A stretch of DNA of 64,000 nt from Anthonomus grandis grandis (taxonomy: Eukaryota > Arthropoda > Insecta > Coleoptera > Curculionidae): assembly GCF_022605725.1 (NCBI RefSeq), contig NC_065548.1, positions 10,325,644 through 10,389,643 of the forward strand, in the 5' to 3' direction. Shown here in pieces: positions 11,355 to 22,500 of the stretch (the first letter of the stretch is position 1; the number at the start of each line of letters is the position of its first letter). The notes below the pieces were generated by a model. That model did not search any database and was not told the DNA's origin. It worked only from the letters and a program-made list of their open reading frames with translations. Made by a program: the position numbers and the translations under genes.

Positions 11355-12600
11355 ACCAAATTCGATAGAACTCCTTTGTAGCCGCGTCAACATCGTTGGA
11401 TTTTTCAACTCTGCTCCAGATGGCGTATGAAAAGTAGTTGTTCAAACTCTGGAAGTCGACTTTAAAGAAATGGCCTAGTCCAAGCACTCGTCGCTCTACA
11501 GAATGTCAAGGTTTAGAAGATTAAAGCCGATTTCAATTGGAGTGTGGTGTTACACTACGTTACTAATAGGCTGAGCTCAAATTCCAGACATAAAAATTAT
11601 CGCCAAAAGTAAAGTCCAGATATTTGCTGTGTTCACTATGAATGTGATTTAATTATTATAGTACATTAAATAGAGTCCCAGTAATTAAAGTTTCAGCTGC
11701 AGGTGTGACCAAATCATCGTTAACCAGATGTCTTTGATCCAGACTCTATTGTGTTTGGGCTAAATAAAGTCACCACAAACAAATGAAAAGTTTGGCATTT
11801 TTATGTTGGCGTTTTAGAAATTCCAAAGTTTCAATAAATGATTCGTAGGCAGTTAGGAGGGAAATACAGTGCGAGTCTGTAACTTAGAATAAATTCGGAA
11901 AAACGCTTGGACACGTCTTTTGAGATTGTAAGTTGCGCATTTTTTACAATAAAAAGTTTTTGTGTGCCATGTAGGCGAGGCTAATACCAACTTTCTTATT
12001 TTAAATGGGACACCCTATATGTTATTATATTTTTGGATTCTCCACAAAATTCCAAACATTTTGATGTATCACATGCCATAACTTTATTCGATTGTTTTTA
12101 AGATACAGGGCGTTAAAGAAAACGTATTTCATAAACTTGAAGAGGGTTCTTTTAAATCTTTTTCTTTAATAAGTGTTCAAAATGTGAACCATTTACTATT
12201 CTATTACTATGACTTCAATCTTGTGCTTTTCACTTAAATAGCCCATTTCGTAAGAAAATTAAATCTGATTATCCGACAGTAAAGGCATGTCTTGTACAAA
12301 TGTCAAAATTATAAAAATGCCACTGTATAAAAAAAATAATTTTTGTAAAAAATGCGCAACTTACAATCTCAATTGATGTGTCTGAGCAATTCCGAATACG
12401 CTTCCATTTATTTATTATAGAATTTATTCCAAGTTACAGACTCGCACTGTATACACAATAAACCAATAGAGATCATAAGCACGTATAAAACTCCTGATTA
12501 TGAGTCGTCGAGTGCTAGGTCGTTGGAGCCAGGAAGACGTCTAGAACTAAAACTTCTTGATTTTTCCAACAATTTTCCATACAAAATCCCAAAGTTGAAA
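11355..12600 (-). pseudogene. 5' part of the decayed non-LTR element (endonuclease)
   Basis: Reading the minus strand leftward, broken frames give an endonuclease. A segment just before and after the MITE (about 12500-12450 and 11860) matches the YVPPS region. A CGDF-like motif lies near 11770, and a VEKSN-DVDAATKEFYRIWY segment at about 11420-11350 is the usual linker that leads into the RT half found at 7118 downward. The order and strand fit one element split by two insertions: the intact LINE and the 583-bp MITE at 11867. Stops are abundant. Confidence 0.6.
11867..12449. mobile_element. Foldback MITE, Tc1/mariner type (583 bp)
   Basis: The two ends are long inverted repeats of roughly 110 bp. 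Both begin CAGTGCGAGTCTGTAACTT and continue with matching blocks (GAATAAATTC, GAGATTGTAAGTTGCGCA). Each end is flanked by TA (11865-11866 and 12450-12451), the Tc1/mariner target duplication. The centre has no transposase. It interrupts the endonuclease part of the decayed minus-strand LINE. Confidence 0.8.
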
Positions 12601-12604
12601 GTAA

Positions 12605-13504
12605 TTGTTTCCGAAAGTCAAATTAAGAAGGTCTAGAAAAATTGTTAATGGAATATTTATTTTGTCATTTTTTAATAATTATGTTTTTTACAAGATCAGT
12701 CGAAATATTCCTAAAAAGGCAGATAACGTGCAGAGAAGTAACTTCATAGCCTTCAGGTATGATAACGTTTTAAGATCATATACGAAATCACAAGAATTTT
12801 GAACATATCGTTCAAGATTAAACCTTTATTTTGTGATCTTTAAACCCGACAATATTATTAACCATAAAATAATTATTAACAGTGACTGAAAGATAAAGAA
12901 AATAAATTCAATGAATATAAACGATTAGTTTAATTAAATGTCTAAAGGGCATAAAAAATTAAAAATATTTTGAATGCCTGGAAGAAATAAAAAATTTGTT
13001 CAAAATTCTCGCAAGCATAAGAAATTATTTGAAAAACAAATAAAGAGCATGAAAAAGAAGATCAAATTCTTAGAAAACATAAACTCCTTTTTCATAATGT
13101 TTTTTTTTGTGAACTGTTAATATTGTTTAAATTGTGATAGTAAATGTTATATAATTAAAATCTTGGACAATAGCCCAATTGAATATTTTTAAATCATCAG
13201 ACAATTATTAAAATTGATTGAATAAATACAAAACTGGCATACTAAATAGGATTGGTTAAGTGGGGCCATCAAAAGAGACAATTTGTAGATACAAACCTAA
13301 TGTGCAACGTTGTGCAAAATATAACATAGGCAAAATGGAAAAATTTACCTAATTCCCGGTAAATTTTAAATCTAAATACTTTTTGGGAAGTAGAATGTAA
13401 GCATTAAAGTTACTCTAATTAGGTTTAGAAATATTGGTGAAACTTAAAACATTTGTATTTGGAGTTAGAACCAAAAGTTGAGCTTTAAATATGAAATTAC
13501 TTAC
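12605..13504. other. Zinc-finger gene intron, nothing coding seen
   Basis: AT-rich sequence that includes one TGCCTGGAA-type repeat near 12976. The donor of zinc-finger exon 3 lies at its right edge. I searched the minus strand for a following Cys/His exon and found none here. Confidence 0.45.
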
Positions 13505-16500
13505 GTGTGATTATTAAATGCCTTATTGCAAATCATACAAATAAGACCAGAGCAAAGCGATTGATTTTCCAAAATTTCATGTTTGGCCAAGTGGGTTTTC
13601 ATCCTTCTAAAGTATTTTTTACAAATTGGACACTTTTCTAATGGATTGCTTTTGCGTTTCGCATACGGTTCCTCGGCCATCATCGCTTCTTCTTGGGATA
13701 TGAGCCTTACTGGTGTTCGAATACCTTTAAAAAAATGTAAATGCCCAATTTATATATATTAATATTGTATAATCCATACTCGGTGCTTTCCTATGAGGTA
13801 TAATTTTGCCATTTCTCTTTTCTGCCTCCTCCTGCTCCTCGTTAAAAATGTCCTCTTTATCTCTGCCACTGTAATGGTTTCCGAACAGTCTTATTTTAAA
13901 TGCTGGTTTCCGTTTTTTCTTCACTGAATATAATGTAACTTCAGGGCCTATGTTTGACAATATTTCTTCTTCGCCTTGTGGTTTTTTAAAAGAAGGATCA
14001 TTTGAATAAGCTTGATAAGGATTTGGTCCTAAAGGACCTCTAGAATTTGGCTAAAAAATACAGTAATTAAGTCTATTTTCTAAAAATCACAATTTTGCTT
14101 CAATCCAAATGTGCACACTCTAACACTCCTAAATCTTATTGATATGCATATCACAAGCAATGTACTTACTTTTAGGCTGAAATGTTTTCATTGAGGCCCT
14201 TAGACACTTACCTATATAAAATTTTCATTCATGTACCAAAAAGATTTTTTAACTATATTACAATTTAATCATTATTTTTACACCACCACCTAACCTTTTA
14301 TCCAAACATGTGTAATTACATAAATAGCTAAACTAATTAAAATATTTACCTTTTTCTTAATCAGTTCTATGATTTTCCTTGACAATTCAGAAGACAATGT
14401 CACTTTTCATTTTTAAGGTGCTTTGCCTAAATTATAATAGCTTCGAGTTTCTTGACAAAAAAACCTCAAAAACACCCAATTTTACCAAAAATTCCTCTAC
14501 TTAAACATACTTTATAAAAATATACCCAAATACCACCAATGAAAAGTGTTTCTTCTTATGTTTCAACTGATGGTATCATGGAGTAAACAGTTCTCACTCC
14601 TAAATCTTCTTGTTTAAGGAATGGGCCTTGTGATCCAAGAGTATATAGCACTTGCTATAGAAATTCTAAATCTACATTGCAGTGAAAAAACCGAGGAAAA
14701 AACATAACAAAACTAAAACAAAAAAAAAACAAATAACTGAAAATCTCAAGACAATAAAAAGCATACAACTTCTAACAAAAAAAAAACAAAAACAAAGCCA
14801 AACACAAAAGAGTAGGTGTTCCAACAACACATAGAATAAAATAAGATTGTGGTTAGATGTACAGTAATGGACAAAAAAAAAATATAAATCAGCAAGTTAT
14901 TAATTGCTGTATTTGCATTGTGAATGTTTTGAGAAAGTTCGAAAAAGGTTTCTAAGATGCCTTCATGTTAAAGAAAATAATATCTAACCACATTTGGCTT
15001 AGCATTAACATTTTTGAGTTTAGGTGTCTGTTGGATAGACATAGTAAACAGACTGTGATATTAAGTTATTCATTGCTTAGTCACATAAAGTATAAAGAGT
15101 ATAAGTTAATTTCAGAATTTTAAACTTAGATACATTTAGTATCGATCTTTTAGGCGGATCACCTATAAATAGAATGTTGTCGGTAAGCAGTAGGTATTCA
15201 AGAAAATTTGAATAGACATTTTTAATATCCATTACCTTATAACAAATAATGCTGTGGTTTGGGCCAGAAACCCATATTAATAAATAATGCCTGTGATTTC
15301 ATAAAGTGTTTACAATAATAAACACTTTATTATCAGTTAATTATTTACGTTAGGGTAGGTTTGGTTAAATTGTTTGATGTAGTTATTGCTGTTTTAACAT
15401 CAATTTTTACTCTTGTTTTAACTACTTTCTGGTTATTGTAATGTGAACTATGGAATAAATAAGTTTTGAATACAAATAAAGTAAAAAATATAAATATTTA
15501 ATATTTTCTCTAGGCAGAAATGTATGGACAGTTTATATTAATTTTTTAATGGAATATTACATTGAAGCTTTAAATAAAAATACATAAAATCTAGAGTATC
15601 AAAAACCATTGAAGGTAAAGGTCTAGTTTAGCCACCTTTCTGAAAATTGCACCTAAAATTATGGGCAAAGGTTTAAAATGTAGCAAATTTTCAAGTTGAT
15701 TTTTCTCCAAAAAAAGAAAAAATACCTAGAAATATAAACCCAACCCAAGTTTTCTGAAAACCACACTTAAAATAATGGGAAAATAGAGTTTAGTTTCGAT
15801 ACTAAGACTTGAGGATATGTTGTAATGTCATTTTACAGTAAAATTCTCAAAAATGCATTTTTCAATGTCTCTTATGGGCTGGTTTGGAATAAGTTAAGAT
15901 TCAATTAAACACATTTCACACATAAGCCTTTTCCCAATTTCAGGTGCAATTAAGTTTCAAAATATATTTTTATGTTAAAATGTCCACATAAACATAAGCT
16001 CTTTCCTCCATCAGATTATTGTTTCCGGCAAAAGTCAAAGTCAAAATAAGCTTTATTCTCAAAAACAAATATTAAGATAGAAATAGAGTCAATAGATCAA
16101 CATAATACATAAAAAAGTATCACGCAAGCAAAGACTTTTAACAAATAAATCTTATAGTTAATGCCTGGCAAAACAAAATAAAGTTATTAAAATAATAAGA
16201 ATACTTAAAAATATGAGATAAAATGGACAACTATAATAAGCCTTATCAGGTAAAAAGTACTTTATCTTTCTTCTAAACAGTTTTAGGGATGTAAATCTTC
16301 TCAAATATAATGGCAAATGATTATAAATCTTAGTGCTCTTGTAAATTACAGAACTCTTAAGCAATGCTGTGTGACAAATTGGTGGCATTAAGTCCAAAAC
16401 ATTTCAAGTATTGTAATTAGTATTAGACCTCATTTTTTGATTTTTATTAATCAGAGTAATAGTAATCAGTTTTTTTTTCCTTAAAAAAATAGTCTTCAAT

Positions 16501-19500
16501 TCTTTGTCCATTCTCCAGATAAAATCTTATTTGAAAGAGCAAAAATGTGACATTTAAACTCAGTTCCAGTTCAGAGTCAATGGTTACTACAAGAAAAATT
16601 GGTTTCAGTTCGGCACCCAATGGAGATGTTAGAAAGCCCTAAGGCATCTCTAAAAGATAAAATGGTTGTCTTTAACAAAAGAAGATTAGAATCACACCAA
16701 GACTTGAGCATTTGAATTACACAAAATGACATACATTTTTAACATTTTCCTATAATTTTATGTGTAATTTTAAAATTCAAAAATTACTCTTAGATCCTTC
16801 TGCTGGGGTACTCTTTGAAGTTGTTTACCATTTAAAGTGTAATTAAAAACTATGGGATTTCCATTTAGAGTAAATGACATAAAAGTCATTCATCTTGCAA
16901 TGCCTGACAATCAAGTGATTAATTTTGATATCTGTAACTAATTCTGATCATTCTGTTAAAATTAAACCAGTGGTCTATTTTTTTTTAACCTTTACACATC
17001 AAAACACCTTATATAAAATTCCTATAAAATTGATAACCTTAGAATAAGTAGAAAAAATGAATGGAAGGATCTTGCTGTTTGCTTAAAACATATTATGAAA
17101 TTCCATCAGCATTTTAAGCATTATAATGTACTCTAATCAGTACAGGAATATTTATTATTTGCATATGACCATATGTAAAAAAATAGATTTTTATTCATTA
17201 TATTATTAAAAGTGGTTTTCTCAAATAATTAGTCTTAAAAGGTGATATATAAAAGGTATAATTCAGAAAGTCCTAATAACGAGTTTTAATCTTAAAAATT
17301 AAAAAACAAAAATTAATTAACTCAAACAGTGCTTATTTATATGATTTTCTTTAATCCCTTACACTTGAGTCAAGCTCAGAATCCTGACTATACATTAGGG
17401 TGGGTCGGTTCTCTGGGTTTTTTATGCCTGTAGTAAAAAAAGTTGCCAAATGGTCCATAATGAATACCAATTTTTTACTTTTTTTTAATATTATTATTGA
17501 AAATTTCGTGATGAGGCTAATACTAAACTCTTTCATATTTCAAAGTGCAAATGTACCGATTTTAACTTGTGTATTTGTTAAAAGTCATACAAAGTTCCAA
17601 AAATGGAACAAGCTTTCCTAAACGACCAGAGAACTACACGATTAATGTCTATAGGGCAAGTAGATGCCAAAACAAGTAAAATTTTGCAGCAAAAACAAAA
17701 AAGAAAAAGCAGGGATCTCTCGCGTAGTATTCCGGAGGACAAAGTCGCGTAATTTATCAGAAAAAAAATTGAACAAGGCAATCTATCAGATATATCAGTG
17801 CAAAGCGCACCAGACTGTGGTCCAGACTTCGAACCAGAGCCGTCAACTTCTACGGGCATAACCCCCGACTTTCCTGCATTAGCAAAAGCAATAGACCGAA
17901 CTGGATTATCAAGTAGAAAAGAATCAATGATCGCCAGTGCGGTCCTGGAAGATGTTGAATTGATATCCAAAACTGATCAATCTTATGTAATAGACAAGTC
18001 CAAATTAGATCGACAAAGAAAAAGGCAACGACTTGATTTACAAAAAAATATAATAAAAGATGGTACTAGTCTTCAAGCTCTCTATTTTGATGGACGCAAA
18101 GATAGATCTTCACATTAAAAAACAGGGTGAATCTTCATCTAAGAAAATCATTGTCGAAGAACATATAGTGTTATTAAAGGAACCAGGTAGCGACTATATA
18201 GGACACGTAACACCTGAAAACGGTACTGTAAAGACCATAGCTTCAACGATTCTAAAATATTTAACCGAAAATGAAGTATTTAGTTAGCGAGTTAGTTGTG
18301 GTTGGCTGCGATGGTACTGTCATTAACACTGGGCCTCACGGTGGTGTAGTACATTCGTTGGAATTACATCTTAAACGACCTTTGCAATGGCTAATATGTC
18401 AACTACATGCAAACGAGTTGCCATTGCGACATTTGGTTCGGCATCTGGACGGAAATACCACAGGACTATTATCAATCTCGGGTTCTATCGGCAAACTTAT
18501 TGAAACATGTGAGCGATTACCTGTCGTGTGCTACGAAACAATAAAAGTTAATTTGCCTGAGGTAAATTTAAAAGAATTAAGTAGCGATCAAAAATATTTA
18601 TAAGAGATTTGCACTGCCATATCTACTGGAAACTGTCCATCTAATTTAGCGAATCAATCTCCTGGCAAGTTATCTCACGCAAGATGGCTAACAACAGCAA
18701 ATCGTATCTTGCTGGCTTACATTGCGGTAAGAAATCCCCCGCCTAAATTAAAAGTGTTGACAGACTATATTCTGCGAGTATATGTGAAGATTTGGTTTCG
18801 AGTAAAAACTGTACCATTGTGCACATTTGGAGCTCTTCACCTTTGGCAGCTAATTCAATATTTAAGTGAAGAACTTAAAGCTGTAGTTGATCCTGTAATT
18901 CAACGAAATGGCTTTTATGGCCATCCTGAAAATATTATACTAACGATGATCTTTGACTCACGTCGTCATATAAGAGAAATAGCGTACAGAAAAATATTAA
19001 GTTGCAGGTCGAATGAGAAAAAAATTCCTGTAAATTTGAATAGCACAATACGAAAATTTGAAATTCCCAAATTCAATTTTGAAGCGGAATTATATATTGA
19101 TTTAATAAATTGGCAAAGTAACAGAGCCACCAATGACGAAGCATCTGTCTGATGAAGAGATTGAAGAATTTATTAAAACTAGCAGCTATCCAGAGGGAGA
19201 TTCATGGAAGTTACCCTGCCATACGCAGGCTGTTGAAAGATGTGTCAAAATTAGTGACAGAGGCATCATCGGCCGTATGTGGGTTTACTAACAGAGATGG
19301 TTGGATACATACAACAATAGCATCTAGAAGCCAGATGCCAAAGTTTAATACCAAATCAGACTATGAAGTAGGAAATTAGAAATTGCTCATATGGTTGGGT
19401 GGATGGGTGGGCACGGATGGAACTCGATGGGAACCACCCTTTTTGGGGGGGTAGCGGGGGGTGCAAACGCTGATGATTTTTTTTTTTAATTTGCACGAGA

Positions 19501-22500
19501 TTATTTTACCCAATAGCAAGTTTTTTAACCACAGGTCTGTCAAAATTAAAGAAAAAGGATAAAAACGACCCACCCTACTATACATGGATGTTTTTAACAA
19601 CGTGTAGATACATTCAACATTTTAAGTTATTTTAGACTAGTACTTTACATTTCATTGACAGGATTATTACAAGCTAGTAATTGGAAAAAATTGTGATAAA
19701 ATAGGTGATTGTGAAATTTATATACTTAATGTAATTGTAGAATGGCAGCTAATGATGCTGACTCCAGCGAATTATTCCCTGGTTGATTTTCAGAGGTTCA
19801 TCTGCGTGAAGATGACCCTGAGGAATCTGAATTGCCATCTACTCTAGATATATACGCTCTTATCACATAACTCTTCTTCAACAAATTTTGTCCATAATGA
19901 ACCAGAAAGCATAAAAGTTGCTAAACTAAACCTTTACCAAACAAAGATTTGATGATCTTAGCATAAAGTGACCACATTTTCCTTGAAACAATGCGGGACA
20001 AATGGAATAAAATGAAAATTATAATTTAATTATATATATTTTATTGTATACATTCATATACTTGTACAAAAACGTATTTATTATTAATTATTGGCAACTA
20101 TAAAAATATTTATAAAAAATAATAATTTGTACATAGTGATTTTTAATAAAATTAAATTTTTTATTAAAAATAAAATATGACTTGCATGTCTCGTGAAATA
20201 TTTGAATTGGTCAAATTATACCTTGCACTTAATGTAAATTTGAAAGGTTTGGTGTTTTACTGCATTTTGCAGTCTATTTTTTTAATAAATAGAAATTCTC
20301 TACTTAGCTCTTTATTATAAAATTTGCATCCTCTTTTTTTACCTATACTGTGGGTAAATACTAGAAATAAATGAAAAATTTACTACAAACACCAAAAAAG
20401 GGTGAACAATTTTTGACCATTAAATAATGAGTTAAACCGAACGTCAAATTAAAAACAACAAACCTCAGTCTGCATTAAACTGAGACATAACGACAATGAT
20501 CAAACACCACTGAGTAAATCTAACTTGGTACATTGCTATATATATGAAGGGTACAGGGAAAAAACCAGATATGTCACTTTTTATTGAAAATCTCGGTAGA
20601 GGCGCCATTGAATTCTTCGAATGAAGACGCTTATTTTAAAGTACTAAAACCGGGAAACAACCACCGCAGTCTTGCGTAAATTAGTATCTAAAATTTAACG
20701 TACCGAATAAAAACCAGCTTAGTGCAAACGTCCAGGGAAAAAACCAGCGATGTCATGTAAACAAACTGGCTGATGCAATATTCATTTTTAAAAAGCGTGC
20801 CAGTATTATTGTAAACGCAAAAGTGTGACTTCTTGTTTGTCTGTGTGATTAATAATAAACCATTATGGCTAATAGTGACTTGGAGGAAAATTATGCCTTC
20901 AAAAAAAAGAAAGAGAACCGGTCGGATGTCAGAGGTCTCTAAAATGTTGAAGTTAACCACTCATAAAGCTGGACAGCCTTGTAATTGCTCAATATTAAAG
21001 TGCTTTGAGGTACTTAATGAGGCGCAAAGAGCAGAAATATTGAGACATTTTAATGCTCTGAGCTCTCACGATGAGCAAAATTATTATTTAGCTGGTTTAA
21101 TTAGTCTTACCTGTCCAGCATAGAAGACCTCGTTAAAACGAGAATATTGCCAGTTTCCATGATGCAAGTTATGTGTATCGCGTTCGAGTTCGCGATGATG
21201 ATATTCCGGTGTTTGCCAAAGCTTTTTGTTCCATTCATGGGAATACAAAAAATAAAATAAATTATATAAAGGAAAGCCTCAAATGAAGTGGTGCAGCTCC
21301 TAAGGACAGACGTGGAAAGCATAGTGCAAATCATAGGAAGCTGGACGAGTTAACAAAAGGTTTGGTATGTGACCACATCAAAAGTTTTAAGGGTCGTCAG
21401 AGCCACTATAGTCTAAAAGATACAAAAAAAGACCTATTTACCAGAAGAACTTACAATCAAAAAGATGTTTAACCTCTTTAAGGAAAAGCAACTAAATGCT
21501 AAAGTCTCATATGAAACGTACAGAACAATCTTTAATAAAGAATTCAATATTGCTTTTGGATACCCTAGAAGTGACACATGCGCAACGTGTGATGAATTTC
21601 AAATTAAGCTTAAAAGTTTGACTGATACTGATGAAATTAGAGAATTAACCGTTATGAACGAGTTGCATAAAAGAAAGGCTGAGGCGGTTTATTCAAGGAA
21701 AAGGCAAGCGAAAAAAGCAACAAAAAGGAAGCCATCTGCATTGATTTTGCAATAAATATTTCAATTCCTAAAATTGCCACTAACGACATGTATTATAAAC
21801 GCCAATTGTCTATGTACGCCTTTAATGTACATGTCCTCTCTTCGAGTCAATCTATTTTTCATACCTATCATGAAGGAGAGGCTAAAAAAGGATCAAACGA
21901 AGTTGCATCTTTTCTTCTCCATTGTATCAATAATTATTTAGACGACGATGTTGAAGAACTGCAAATCTTCTGTGACTCTGCCGGAGGACAAAATAAAAAC
22001 TTTACCATTTTTCGATTTATTCATTTTGTAGTAAACAACAAAATTCATAATCTGAATGAAATAAAAATCACATTCCCTATAAGAGGACCCTCCTATTTGG
22101 AATGTGACAAAAATGTAGGATTGTGGGATTTGAAGAGCCCCTTTGAGGTCCCAGAAGAGTTTGAACAAGTCATTAGGCATTCCCGCTCCAAACCATCGCC
22201 GTTTGTTGTAGTGAGTGTGTCACAAAATATGATACTGGATTGGAAATCATTTTGTCAATATATTTACAAAAATGCCCATTTAAAATTCAAATTTTGAAGG
22301 AAATAAAGGCATCATCTGATCATAACCGCCTTATCTACTATAAATGTACCGTTCAACATACAATGGACCAGTTTTATCTGGATTAATACGAAAACTTTTT
22401 GACCGAAATTCAGCTTTAAGATGCGGAGAATTTTTGCTGCTCGTTCTGGTATATGATAGTAAGTTATAAGAAAGTTTTAAATAAAAATGAGATGTATTAA

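Noticed and set aside
19376..19600. Minus-strand 74-codon frame over the GC-rich right end of the 8-bp-duplication transposon
   Set aside because: It runs through the terminal inverted repeat and low-complexity G/C runs; it is not a gene.
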